A DNA stretch of 64,000 nt from positions 357,133 through 421,132 of the forward strand of contig NZ_JAKKSL010000005.1 in the NCBI RefSeq assembly GCF_022669015.1, read 5' to 3'. The position numbers and the translations under genes are program-made. The stretch comes from Colwellia maritima (GTDB lineage: Bacteria > Pseudomonadota > Gammaproteobacteria > Enterobacterales > Alteromonadaceae). Shown piece by piece: positions 48,721-58,346 of this stretch. Every line of letters starts with the position of its first letter. The stretch's first letter is position 1. The notes beneath the pieces were generated by a model. It searched no databases. It was not told the DNA's origin and saw only the letters and a program-made list of their open reading frames with translations.

Positions 48721-49116
48721 GTGACAGAACCAGAATCAATGTCAAAACATGTACAAATTGGGGATTGGATTTTTGAAGTTAAAATGGTGAGGGCGTTAAA
48801 AGTTGCCGAGTATGGTCAGCCATATTCAGCTATTGCTAATTGCAATATTAACGGCGATGGCATGTATATTGATGGCTTATTAACTCAAGAAGGTCAAAAT
48901 TTTACGCGTAACGACTTTAAGATTTTTAATGATTTTTGTTATAATATGGGTCTTAAACAATGCTCTTATCATCGATATCAAAATGGTGAATCGAGAACTA
49001 AAGATGTACTGATTACACCGCCTGAAAATACAAATACAAACACAAATACAAACACAAATACAAACACGAATACGAATGCTATCAAAAATGAACCACATAT
49101 TCAGTTAGTTAAATAA
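48721..49116 (+). CDS. Hypothetical protein with an Asn-Thr repeat tail
   Basis: A 131-residue cytosolic protein. The GTG at 48721 has GGAG seven bases upstream. The first 100 residues look like a compact conserved domain (GDWIFEVKMVRALKVAEYGQ, FCYNMGLKQCSYHRYQNGES); I do not recognise the family. The C-terminus is a low-complexity (Asn-Thr)n stretch of seven to eight pairs coded by a hexamer-type DNA repeat. Confidence 0.7.
   Translation: MTEPESMSKHVQIGDWIFEVKMVRALKVAEYGQPYSAIANCNINGDGMYIDGLLTQEGQNFTRNDFKIFNDFCYNMGLKQCSYHRYQNGESRTKDVLITPPENTNTNTNTNTNTNTNTNAIKNEPHIQLVK
49027..49076. repeat. Tandem hexamer/dodecamer repeat inside a coding region
   Basis: Units ACAAAT and ACAAAC alternate about four times, coding (Asn-Thr)n. 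Six-base units keep the frame, so copy changes would alter only tail length. Confidence 0.85.
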
Positions 49117-49405
49117 CACTTTTTTAATATAGAAAAAATTTATAAAGTGTTAGCTTTATTTTTATTGTTTAATCATAGATTAACCGTTTGAGTTAAGGGA
49201 TTATTACAATAATTTCACTTCATTTACTATCTCTCTTTAACCAATATACCCTTAAACCAATCACACTAACTATTGTCAGTAGCTTATTCATTGTTATTTA
49301 GTGTTTGTCTCTTTAGTGTTTGTTGATAGAATAACGCCTCAGTAATAGTCATAAACAGCAGTGTTGTAACCGCTGTGTATCAACAAATATGGTTAAAAAA
49401 TTATC

Positions 49406-49956
49406 ATGGCATCACTTCAAGAACAATTACTAAAGGCCGGTTTAACAACCAAACAAAAGGCACGTCAAGCAAACTCAGATCAACGAAAAAAAATAAGCAA
49501 AAACGTAGTGGCGTCCGGCATGATGCGACATTACAAGAGCAAGTTAAACAAGACCTGGCAAAAGCTAAAATTGAAAAACAAGAAAAAGATAACGCGTTAA
49601 ATGCGTTGAAAAAACAGCAATTAGCTGACAAAGAGCAAGTGTTACGTATTAAACAAATTTTAACACATCATCAAATAAAAAATGTTGGGGGAGATAATGA
49701 CTATAATTATACCTTTGGTAGTAAAATCAAAAAATTATCGTTAGATCTTGCAACACATAAAGCATTAGTTAATGGTCGTTTGTCTTTATGTGGTCTCGAC
49801 GATGTTACCTACCTTGTAACGCGAGAAACAGCGGACCAGTTAGCAGAATTAGATAAAAATGTTGTGTTAGTTCAAAACGATATGACGGCAGATGATTTTA
49901 TTGATGAAGATGATCCTTATGCTGATTACCAAATTCCAGATGATCTAATGTGGTAG
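49406..49956 (+). CDS. yaiL: DUF2058 family protein (YaiL-like; frame disrupted in poly-A)
   Basis: A nucleoprotein/polynucleotide-associated protein of unknown role. Start MASLQEQLLKAGLTTKQKAR at 49406 matches the family. A basic coiled region follows, then GRLSLCGLDDVTYLVTRETA and the diagnostic C-terminus DEDDPYADYQIPDDLMW. The readings change at an A8 run near 49483-49490; a ninth A would read RKKNKQKRSG and join both halves. 551 bases, one short of a multiple of three. A homopolymer error, not a real break. Confidence 0.9.
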
Positions 49957-50132
49957 ATGGTGTAGTAGATATTATTGAGATGATAAATAATTGCACAGCA
50001 TTAATTGACATTAATAAAGGGGCTTATATCAATATCAATTAGGTGAATATTAATAATAATTGACGAATACTATTACTTTTGTAACTCGGTATGTAATAAT
50101 ACAACCCTAGCAACCAATATTGAGGGGGTTAT

Positions 50133-50294
50133 ATGGCCCACGAGGATAGAAGTAATATGTCAAAAGATACTGAGTTGAATGCTGATAATGGCATTAATGA
50201 ACAAAAAAACACACAACAACAGTTAGCTGATGCGAACAATGAAATTGCTGAATTGAAGCTACAGATTGCATGGTTAGAACGTTCTTATGAGTAA
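50133..50294 (+). CDS. Small coiled-coil protein
   Basis: A 53-residue acidic protein (ends AELKLQIAWLERSYE) preceded by GAGGGGGTT as ribosome-binding site and followed by a strong terminator. The C-terminal helix is SlyX-like in style, but the family is uncertain. Confidence 0.55.
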   Translation: MAHEDRSNMSKDTELNADNGINEQKNTQQQLADANNEIAELKLQIAWLERSYE

Positions 50295-50323
50295 GAAATT
50301 AACTTAAGAACACTTGTTTTTTG

Positions 50324-50360
50324 AAAAAGGCTAGTATATTTATTTATACTAGCCTTTTTT
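50324..50360. terminator. Rho-independent terminator
   Basis: AAAAAGGCTAGTATA and TATACTAGCCTTTTTT form a perfect 15-bp stem around a short loop. Confidence 0.92.
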
Positions 50361-50553
50361 ATTATTTACAATTTGATATCCTATTTTGTTATTTACGCAC
50401 ATGTAAATTGTGAAATTCATTTTGGATGGTTACATTTGTTGCGACATAAATTAACTTAATTAAACGATCCATTGCTTGCATTAGTGTTAATTCGTGGTAT
50501 TTTCGTCGTTTATTTTTCAATGTTTCAATTAGGTATAATTAAAGGAGCTTCTC

Positions 50554-51130
50554 ATGCCAAAGGCGAGTGAGATTAAAAAAAATGCTGCGATAGAGCACAA
50601 TGGTAAAGTTTTAATTGTTCGAGATATAACACGCTCAGTACCGCAAGGTAGAGCCGGTGGAAGTTTATATCGTATGCGTTTATACGATGTTGTTACTGGC
50701 GGCAAGGTTGATGAAACATTCAAAGCTGAAGATATGTTGAATTTAGCCGATTTAAGCCGTCGCCCAAACAATGTTTTCATATATCGACGGTGAAGAGTAT
50801 ATTTTCATGGATAATGAAGATTACACGCCTTATAACTTAAACAAAGACAGTATCATTGACGAAGTGTTGTTCATCAACGAAGAAACTCAAGGGTTATCAG
50901 TGATTATTATTGATGATGTCCCTGTGGGTATTGATCTACCTGCGAGTGTTGATTTAGTTATTACGGAAACAGACCCGTCTATTAAAGGCGCATCGGCAAG
51001 TGCACGTACAAAACCAAGAACATTATCAACAGGTTTAGTTGTACAAGTACCTGAGCACATTTCCCAAGGCGATAAAATCAAAGTAAATACCAGTGAGCAT
51101 AAATTTATGGGTCGTGCAGATTCTAAGTAA
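50554..51130 (+). CDS. yeiP: Elongation factor P-like protein YeiP (frame disrupted)
   Basis: A translation factor paralogue of EF-P. AAGGAG precedes the ATG. Domain [21 protein letters not shown] with [13 protein letters not shown]; domains [21 protein letters not shown] and the final KFMGRAD. The break at 50764-50769 reads CCAAAC where CCAGC (RRPAMFSYIDG) is expected, one base gained; 577 bases in total, about 191 residues repaired, the usual YeiP length. Confidence 0.94.
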
Positions 51131-51186
51131 CCTCTAAAGTAAATATGCTAAGCAAGTTAACCTTGTTTGGCCGATAACCATAACTA

Positions 51187-51350
51187 ATACCAGTTTCATT
51201 AATTAAGTGATCTATTTTATACGTAGAAAAAATTGCCAAATACAAGGTGTTTATTTCAATAACTAGTTGTTCTAATTATTAAATAAATAACGAAGTGGTT
51301 GGTGATTTTGGCCAGTAGAAATGATCACATAGTTAGTGAGATCGGTATAA
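51187..51350. repeat. ~160-bp palindromic intergenic repeat, copy 3
   Basis: Full-length copy from TACCAGTTTCATTAATTAAG to GTTAGTGAGATCGGTATA, in the same orientation as copies 1 and 2, directly before the M14 gene. Confidence 0.9.
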
Positions 51351-51382
51351 GCAAAAGACACCACAAAGTAAACAGGTAAAAT

Positions 51383-52342
51383 ATGACTAATAACCTTGAA
51401 AATTCAATTGGTACTTTCGGAAAAAAATGGAACCAAGCTGAAAAGCTAAAATGGTTTGAGCAGCAAACCATAAAACGCTCATACCAAAACGAGGTTATAA
51501 GTAAAATTATCCAGTTATCTGCCAATTTTGATATCGTTGAATATGGGGCTTTACCTGTTGATGAAAAACGGTATCCTTTATTTGCATTAAAAAGTAAGCA
51601 TTGGCGAAGTGATAAAAAAACAGTACTTGTGACCGGAGGTGTACATGGTTATGAAACAAGTGGGGTACAAGGTGCGCTGCGTTTTTTAGAAAATGAAGCA
51701 CTAACTAAGGCTAATAATCATAACCCTACCTACGGTGAATTATTTAACCTCATTGTTGTCCCTTGTGTTAGTCCATGGGGCTATGAAACGATTAATCGAT
51801 GGAATCCTAAAGCGATAGATCCAAATCGTTCATTTTATGCTAATAGTTCGGCAGAAGAGTCGGCCAATTTAATGACCTTTATATCTTCTATTAATACCGA
51901 AATTATTGTCCATATTGATCTGCATGAAACCACAGATACGGACAACACAGTATTTAGGCCTGCACTTTCAGCACGTGATGCGATTGAGCAAAAAAATTGG
52001 AATATTCCAGACGGGTTTTATTTAGTTGGTGATACACTTAATCCTCAAGAGCATTTTCAAAGAGCAATCATTAAAGCAGTGGAAAAGGTTACTCATATTG
52101 CCCCGGCAGATGAAAGTGGCAAACTTATCGGGGTGCCATTAGCACAGTTTGGTGTCATTAATTATGCCGCTAAAGCGCTAGGGCTTTGTTCAGGACTAAC
52201 GGATGCTAAGTTTGTGACAACTACCGAAGTTTATCCTGATAGCCCTAAGTCTGATGCTGAAAACTGTATACTTGCACAAGTTGCAGCAATAAAAGGGGCA
52301 CTCGATTTCATCATTAGCAATGCTAATCACATTGCTCAATAA
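51383..52342 (+). CDS. M14-family metallocarboxypeptidase-like protein (succinylglutamate desuccinylase type)
   Basis: A 319-residue zinc enzyme. The zinc pair is in TGGVHGYETSGVQGA (His and Glu), with the third His in VHIDLHETTDTD. PWGYETINRWNPKAIDPNRSF is the substrate Arg/Asn block. A late Glu in VTTTEVYPDSP fits the catalytic base. It lacks a signal peptide, so acts in the cytoplasm. Substrate unknown. Confidence 0.88.
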   Translation: MTNNLENSIGTFGKKWNQAEKLKWFEQQTIKRSYQNEVISKIIQLSANFDIVEYGALPVDEKRYPLFALKSKHWRSDKKTVLVTGGVHGYETSGVQGALRFLENEALTKANNHNPTYGELFNLIVVPCVSPWGYETINRWNPKAIDPNRSFYANSSAEESANLMTFISSINTEIIVHIDLHETTDTDNTVFRPALSARDAIEQKNWNIPDGFYLVGDTLNPQEHFQRAIIKAVEKVTHIAPADESGKLIGVPLAQFGVINYAAKALGLCSGLTDAKFVTTTEVYPDSPKSDAENCILAQVAAIKGALDFIISNANHIAQ

Positions 52343-52676
52343 TATTTCTATTATATATGTAGCCATGTATGTGCATGGCTAGAATCTCTTAGCTTGAATC
52401 CCTTGCTACTCTCTATAAGCCTGACGCAGCCATTAAAATTTGAGCTAATCAATATTTTAAATTGGGAATTCGTTATGTCGCATAACTTACGCCAAAAATT
52501 ACACTATAACAGCGTTGATCTGGTTGATTTTAGAAAGTTCAAATAAATTCCATTAAGCAATATTTCATAAAAGTGAAACAATACTGAAATGTAAGCGTCA
52601 TATTTTCATAACTTAAGTGTCACATTTACTCGTTAAACTTACCTCAATTATTTTATGACAAGAGATAGGTAAATCG
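52343..52676. other. Promoter region of the TonB2-type operon
   Basis: About 330 bases with no ORF. It should contain the operon promoter; I see no clear Fur box or other operator. Confidence 0.5.
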
Positions 52677-53459
52677 ATGAAATTATCACACCTTGCCAAA
52701 GCAAGCTTAATGCTTAGCCTTAGCGCTATTACTGTGCTAAATGCAAGTGCTAACCAAGATACACAACTTGAAGAAGTGGTTGCTGCAGGACAAAAAATTA
52801 ATCAATCAGCGGCAAAATCACAGTTAAAAGTTAATAGTCTTACTGAACAAGTACAAACTAAATTACAGCAGTTTAATACTGTCACTAAAGAACTTGATGG
52901 TTTGAATGTATATAACCAAGAAATGCAAGCACAACTTGATAACCAAATTACCGAGCTTGCTCAACTGGCAAAGTCTATGGAAGAAGTGAGTGTTATTGAA
53001 CGTCAAGTTTCTCCTTTAATGGCACGTATGATTTCCACATTAGAGAATTTTGTCAAACTTGATGTGCCATTCTTACCTCAAGAGCGTAGTAAACGATTAA
53101 ATGATTTAAATACTATGATGGTACGTGCAGATATTTCTGTTGCAGAAAAGTTCCGTCGCGTATTAGAAGCTTATCAAGTAGAAGTCGATTACGGACGTAC
53201 GATAGAAGCTTATAGCGGTCTTTTAACCCTAGAGGGGCAAGAGATGGATGTAGATTTTTTACGTGTGGGTCGGGTTAGTTTAATTTATCAAACACGTGAT
53301 GGCAGCCAATTGGGTCAATGGAGTGAATCAACGAATCAATGGCAAACGCTGTCACAAGACTACCGTTTAGGTGTCAATAAAGCCCTTCGTATTGCGCGAA
53401 AACAATTAGCACCTGATTTGATCATGGTGCCACTGACCAACATCCAAGCCAAGTTATAG
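52677..53459 (+). CDS. DUF3450 periplasmic protein, first gene of TonB2 operon
   Basis: A 260-residue secreted protein. Signal peptide ends NASAN. Residues 30-120 form a long coiled coil (QLKVNSLTEQVQTKLQQFNT); the C-terminal half has the family blocks LDVPFLPQERSKRLNDL and VDFLRVGRVSLIYQTRDG. In Shewanella and Vibrio such proteins come first in the TonB2 gene set; it may assist energising from the periplasm. 13 bases to the next gene. Confidence 0.9.
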   Translation: MKLSHLAKASLMLSLSAITVLNASANQDTQLEEVVAAGQKINQSAAKSQLKVNSLTEQVQTKLQQFNTVTKELDGLNVYNQEMQAQLDNQITELAQLAKSMEEVSVIERQVSPLMARMISTLENFVKLDVPFLPQERSKRLNDLNTMMVRADISVAEKFRRVLEAYQVEVDYGRTIEAYSGLLTLEGQEMDVDFLRVGRVSLIYQTRDGSQLGQWSESTNQWQTLSQDYRLGVNKALRIARKQLAPDLIMVPLTNIQAKL

Positions 53460-53472
53460 AAGAGTAATAATC

Positions 53473-54892
53473 ATGATTATTTTAAATAAGGTTAAATCGT
53501 TAATAACGTTTAATCAACGCTGCAAACAAACACTTACAGCGCTAACATTCTCGCTTACGGTAGTAAGTAGCGTAAGCATGGCGCAACAAGCGACCAATTT
53601 AGATGATTTATTAAGTCAGCTTGAGCAAGGAAAAATTGCACAATCTAAACAAAACATATCACGCGAAGCTGAATTTAAAGCCAAGGTTAGCGAACAACAA
53701 TCCTTACTCAACGATATAAAAAGTCAAAGAGATTCAGCGATTAAACTGAGTGCTACTCTAGAACAATCATTTGCTGAGAATGAAATTAAGTTAGCAAATA
53801 AAACCGATGCGCTAGATAATCGTTTAGGTGAATTAAAAGAGTTGTTTGGTGTGTTACAACAAGTGTCGGGCGACACGCAAAGTAAATTTCAAACTTCGGT
53901 AATATCAGCACAAATACCTAATCGCGGTGAATTTTTAAATGAGTTTGCTCAAAGTATGGGGTCAAGCAGCAAATTAGCCTCTATCGAGGAAATAGAACGT
54001 TTATGGTTTGAATTGCAACGAGAAATGACTCAAAGCGGAAAAATTCATACATTCAAGCGTGAAATAGTGCTAGCGAATGGTGAACGCCAAAACACTGATG
54101 TTACTCGTGTCGGTGGATTTAACTTAATAGCAAATGGAAAATATTTAGAATACATAGATGAAACAGGCACGGTAGCAGAATTAATTCGACAACCCCACTA
54201 ACCGTTATTTATCTACTGTGGATGCCTTGATCTCAAGTAAAGAAACAACGGCTTTTGCATTAGATCCAACGGGCGGTTCAATATTAAGCCTACTCGTACA
54301 AGCGCCAGACACGCGTGAGCGGGTAGACCAAGGGGGCGTTGTTGGTTATATCATTTTAGGTATTGGCGCGGTTGGTTTACTTATTGCCTTGGTACGCTTC
54401 ATTAGTTTAGTGTCGGTGGGCGCCAAAGTTAATCGCCAACTTAAATCTGATAAAGCCTCGGATGACAATCCTTTAGGTCGAGTGATGCAAGTAAAAGACA
54501 ACAACCCAGGTATAGATATTGATACCTTAGAACTAAAGCTTTCAGAATCAATTTTACGAGAGTTACCCAAGCTTTCAAGTATGCTAACCCTAATTAAAAT
54601 CATTTCAGTTGTTGCACCGCTTATTGGTTTGTTGGGAACAGTTACGGGCATGATTAATACTTTCCAAGCCATTACTTTGTTCGGAACAGGTGACCCCAAA
54701 TTAATGGCAGGTGGTATTTCCCAAGCATTAGTTACAACAGTTTTGGGCTTAGTCGTTGCGATTCCAATGGTATTTCTATTCGCTTATTTAAATAGTCGCA
54801 GTAAAAATATTATAAATATTTTACAACAAGAGAGCACAGGCATAATTGCTCAGCGTTCTGAAAACGCGGCATTAGCAGGTCAAGGAGCATAA
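53473..54892 (+). CDS. ttpC: TtpC-type MotA/TolQ/ExbB protein with long periplasmic N-terminus (frame disrupted)
   Basis: The third component specific to TonB2 systems: an ExbB-like proton-channel protein with an extra coiled-coil periplasmic domain. The first reading has a signal peptide (SSVSMAQQ) and coiled coil, ending YIDETGTVAELIRQ. The second carries membrane helices with GVVGYIILGIGAVGLLIALV and VVAPLIGLLGTVTGMINTFQ. The break at 54193-54198 reads CCCCAC where CCAGC (RQPANRYLS) is expected, one base gained; 1420 bases. About 472 residues repaired. Confidence 0.92.
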
Positions 54893-54895
54893 AAC

Positions 54896-55423
54896 GTGAT
54901 TGCCTTAGCCGAAATGTACGATGCAATAATTGAGTTTATGGATACTGGCGGCCAAGTGTTGACTGTGATCGGTTTTGTTATTTTCATCATGTGGTTAATG
55001 ATTTTTGAACGCTTTGTTTTTATATCATTGAGCTATAAAACTGTTAAACAACATTTGATTAAAACATGGGAAAACAGAGCAGAGCATACTTCGTGGAACA
55101 GTGAGCAAATACGCACTGCGTTAATTTCGCGCGGTGCCACTAAACTTAATCGCAATATAGTACTGATTCAATCGCTTGTGGTGCTTTGTCCATTACTTGG
55201 TTTATTAGGAACCGTAACGGGCATGATTGAAGTTTTTGATGTTATGGCTATTTCAGGTAGTGGCAATGCCCGTTCAATGGCTTCAGGTGTATCACGGGCT
55301 ACTATTCCGACAATGGCCGGTATGGTCGGGTCATTGTCTGGTGTATTTACCGTAGCTTGGATCAAACGAAATGCAAAAAAAGAAACAGAGTTATTAGCAG
55401 ATAGCTTAATTGTTAAGCATTAA
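54896..55423 (+). CDS. exbB: ExbB-like proton channel protein (ExbB2)
   Basis: A 175-residue inner-membrane protein with three helices and the MotA/TolQ/ExbB signature LCPLLGLLGTVTGMIEVFDV and MAGMVGSLSGVFTVAWIKR. With ExbD it uses the proton gradient to drive TonB. GTG start at 54896, three bases after ttpC. Confidence 0.95.
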   Translation: MIALAEMYDAIIEFMDTGGQVLTVIGFVIFIMWLMIFERFVFISLSYKTVKQHLIKTWENRAEHTSWNSEQIRTALISRGATKLNRNIVLIQSLVVLCPLLGLLGTVTGMIEVFDVMAISGSGNARSMASGVSRATIPTMAGMVGSLSGVFTVAWIKRNAKKETELLADSLIVKH

Positions 55424-55470
55424 ACCATGTATTAAACCTTGTAACCAAACGATGGTTAAAAGGTAAATAT

Positions 55471-55493
55471 CCCTAATCATTTATTGATTAGGG
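55471..55493. other. Perfect hairpin inside the operon, between exbB and exbD
   Basis: CCCTAATCA and TGATTAGGG are perfect nine-base arms around TTTAT. There is no T-run. The 99-base exbB-exbD gap is the largest in this operon, so it may set transcript stability or ratio. Confidence 0.6.
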
Positions 55494-55522
55494 ATGTGGA
55501 TTAAACAAAGTAGGAATAAAAA

Positions 55523-55933
55523 ATGCGTCATTTAAATAAAATGCTACAAGCGCAAGAAGAAAAAGAAGAAATTGATATGACTCCCATGTTAGATGTGGTT
55601 TTTATCTTGCTCATTTTTTTCATTGTTACAGCTTCTTTTGTAAAAGAAGGCGGAATAGATGTTAATCGACCGGAAGCGGCAACAGCAGTGAAAAAAGAGC
55701 GTGCTAATATCCTAGTAGCTATCAGTGATAAAGGTGATATTTGGATCAACAAACGTAAAGTTGATATTAGAAGCGTACAAGCAAATATTGAACGATTAAA
55801 GGCTGAAAATCCACAAGGAACCGTTGTTATTCAAGCGGATAAAAAATCGACTACAGATACTCTAATCAAGGTCATGGATTCAGCGCGCGCTGCCGGTGTG
55901 TTTGATGTGTCTATTGCTGCGCAAGATGCATAG
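55523..55933 (+). CDS. exbD: ExbD-like proton channel protein (ExbD2)
   Basis: A 136-residue protein with one N-terminal membrane helix carrying the essential Asp (DMTPMLDVVFILLIFFIVTAS) and a periplasmic domain ending VFDVSIAAQ. Normal ExbD length. Frame intact. Confidence 0.96.
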   Translation: MRHLNKMLQAQEEKEEIDMTPMLDVVFILLIFFIVTASFVKEGGIDVNRPEAATAVKKERANILVAISDKGDIWINKRKVDIRSVQANIERLKAENPQGTVVIQADKKSTTDTLIKVMDSARAAGVFDVSIAAQDA

Positions 55934-55953
55934 CGAAAATAGGAGGAGTTTAC

Positions 55954-56576
55954 GTGTCTACAATTATAGTGCGTAGTGGTGTGCGTTATGTTATTCTTGG
56001 TGCCTTGGCGCTGAGCATGACTTTTATATTACTTTGGGGTATGCAGAAGCTTATTCCGGCGGTAATGATGTCATGAAGGAACCTATTAAAGGTAATGTTC
56101 TTGATTTTATTCGCTTGAAAAAAGATGAAACTGTTGTAAAAAAAGAACGCAAAGTACAAAAGCCGGCTAAACCGAAAGAACCCCCTCCACAGATGACAAC
56201 GCCACCTATGCAGCAAAGTAATCCAAACGCGAATGCAGCCAAAAGTAGTTTTGTTGCGGATATTCAAGCAGATTCTGGATTATTTGGTGGTTTGAATTTA
56301 GATAGCAGTGATGGTGACTATTTACCTATTGTTAAAGTGGCAGCCGTTTATCCACGAAGAGCACAAGCCAGAGGAATTGAAGGTTTTGTCGTTGTTGAAT
56401 TTACTGTGACTAAAACAGGAGCTGTAACAAATCCTATGGTTGTACATGCAGAGCCAGAAGGTGTATTTGATCGTGCTGCCCTTGATGCTGTGCTTAAGTT
56501 TAAATACAAACCTAGAGTTGTTGATGGTGTAGCAATGGCTGTTCCGGAGTACAAAATAAAATTAGTTTTGAAATAG
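55954..56576 (+). CDS. tonB: TonB2-type energy transducer (frame disrupted)
   Basis: It couples the ExbB/ExbD motor to outer-membrane receptors. The GTG at 55954 has AGGAGGA upstream and reads VRYVILGALALSMTFILLWG, a membrane anchor. The second reading has a short Pro/Lys spacer (KPAKPKEPPPQMTTPPMQQ) and the TonB C-terminal domain PRRAQARGIEGFVVVEFTVT ... FDRAALDAVLKFKYKPRVVD. The break at 56056-56060 reads CCGGC where GCTGGC (Ala-Gly-Gly-Asn) is expected, one base lost; 623 bases. About 207 residues repaired. Confidence 0.93.
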
Positions 56577-56609
56577 ACGGATAGTCTAACTTTAACAAAT
56601 AAATAGTGA

Positions 56610-57977
56610 ATGGGAGGAAATATGAAGATTACAAACACCCTATTATTGACGTCAACATTGAGTTTGCTTGTCCTATTTTCATCAAACAATGTGATGGCAA
56701 AAAGTAATAATCAAGTTGATACAGAACAAGCGAATACACAACAAGAACATAAAAATTACCGAACTAGCAAAAAAGTACCTGCGATGAGAAATCGTGTATA
56801 CACTCAACTTGCTAGAGCACAAAAGCTTGGCGATGACGGAAATAAAGAGGAAGGCTTCGCCGTATTAAATGAGGTGGAGTCGCAACTGGATAATTTGAAT
56901 GGTTACGAACAAGCCATGCTCTATAATTTTTATGGTTTTATGTATTATGCTAATGAAGATATTGATAATGCGATTGCAAGTTTCACAAAAGTAATCGCGA
57001 ATGAAAGCGCTATTCCAGATAGTTTACTTATATCAACACGCTATTCACTTGCGCAATTGTCAATGCAGAAGCAAGACTATGCAAATGCATTATTGCATTT
57101 GCAAGCATGGCAAAAAGTGAACACAAAATCACTAACAGCTAATCAAGAAATGCTGTTTGCACAAATATATTATCAAGATAAGCAGTATGTCGATTGCTTG
57201 ATGCATATAGAAAGTGCAATAAATGTTGCCAAAGCAGACAATAAACAACCTAAAGAAAACTGGCTTGTTTTACAACGTGCAACCCATTATGAATTGAATC
57301 AGCCCAAGCAAGTAACCAAAGTGATGGAACAATTAGTACGTTTATACAGTAAACCACAATATTGGATACAACTTGCGGGCATGTACGGCGAAATAGGTGA
57401 TGAAGAAAAGCAAGTAGCAGTAATGGAAGCGGCTTATCAAGCGGGTTATATCACTAAATCAAATGATATCATGACACTTGCTCAATTATATCAATTCCAT
57501 GGTGCTCCCTTTAAAGCGGCTAGTTTATTGAATGAAGCCATTGAACAGGGCACTGTTGTTGCGAAAGAGGATAGCTTAGCTTTATTATCTCGTGCTTACC
57601 TTAACGCTAAAGAGTCAAATAAGGCGATTAATGTTCTAAAGCAGTTATCGGCCATCTCAGATAGTGGAAAATATGATGCCTTATTAGCACAAACCTATTT
57701 AAATACTGAGCAATGGAAGTCAGCTATCGCCTCTGCGGATAAAGCAATTATGAAAAGTAAAGGCGAAACTAAACCAGAATACTTAGGTAATATGTATTTA
57801 GCTAAAGGCATGGCAAACTTTAATTTAAAAGATTTCTCTAAGTCGATAGACGCCTTTATTATTGCTGAAAATTTACCTAAAATTAAGAAAACAGCTCAAC
57901 AATGGGTTAAATATGTTGAGCGAGAACAAGATGTTTTTGAAAGGCAACAACAACTTCGTTTAGCTATGCTTAACTAG
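56610..57977 (+). CDS. TPR-repeat protein, last gene of TonB2 operon
   Basis: A 455-residue secreted protein: signal peptide ending NNVMA, then tetratricopeptide-like helical repeats (AMLYNFYGFMYYANEDIDNA, LLSRAYLNAKESNKAINVLK). A TPR protein commonly closes this operon in Shewanella and relatives. A scaffold role is likely. A terminator follows. Confidence 0.9.
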   Translation: MGGNMKITNTLLLTSTLSLLVLFSSNNVMAKSNNQVDTEQANTQQEHKNYRTSKKVPAMRNRVYTQLARAQKLGDDGNKEEGFAVLNEVESQLDNLNGYEQAMLYNFYGFMYYANEDIDNAIASFTKVIANESAIPDSLLISTRYSLAQLSMQKQDYANALLHLQAWQKVNTKSLTANQEMLFAQIYYQDKQYVDCLMHIESAINVAKADNKQPKENWLVLQRATHYELNQPKQVTKVMEQLVRLYSKPQYWIQLAGMYGEIGDEEKQVAVMEAAYQAGYITKSNDIMTLAQLYQFHGAPFKAASLLNEAIEQGTVVAKEDSLALLSRAYLNAKESNKAINVLKQLSAISDSGKYDALLAQTYLNTEQWKSAIASADKAIMKSKGETKPEYLGNMYLAKGMANFNLKDFSKSIDAFIIAENLPKIKKTAQQWVKYVEREQDVFERQQQLRLAMLN

Positions 57978-58346
57978 TTTGAGTGTCGAAATATAATTTA
58001 TTAGCGCCTTCGGGCGCTTTTTTAATGTTAATATTCAATATAATTAATATTTATTAACGTAATAACTCATTTTAAAATCTCCCCACCTAATCTAGCTAGC
58101 AATGCTAGTACTTTCTATGATACAAAGCCGTTATAGCGTATAAGTACATATAATTTTTGTCTCAGGTTTACAGTGTATTATACTACTAAAATAGTACTAA
58201 AGTAGTGGGCTGCTATTTTACTTTAAGACTAAAGGCGTATATAAAAACTCACGTAAAAAAATTAGCATTAACTCAATCTTACTTATTTAAATAAAGTAAA
58301 AAATATAATTATCATATTGGGTGGTTAACCCCAGAAGGAATAATCC
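57978..58346. other. Region between the TonB2 operon and acs
   Basis: It holds the operon terminator (58003-58024) and the acs promoter region. AGAAGGA lies eight bases before the acs ATG. No other feature seen. Confidence 0.55.
58003..58024 (+). terminator. Terminator of the TonB2 operon
   Basis: AGCGCC, loop TTC, GGGCGCT and a T-run form a compact rho-independent terminator. Confidence 0.9.

Noticed and set aside
49027..49076. CRISPR-like array
   Set aside because: The repeat units are six to twelve bases with no spacers, inside a coding frame.
48880..49098. 72-codon antisense ORF with alternating Cys-Ile-Arg residues
   Set aside because: It is the complement of the (Asn-Thr)n coding repeat, not a gene.
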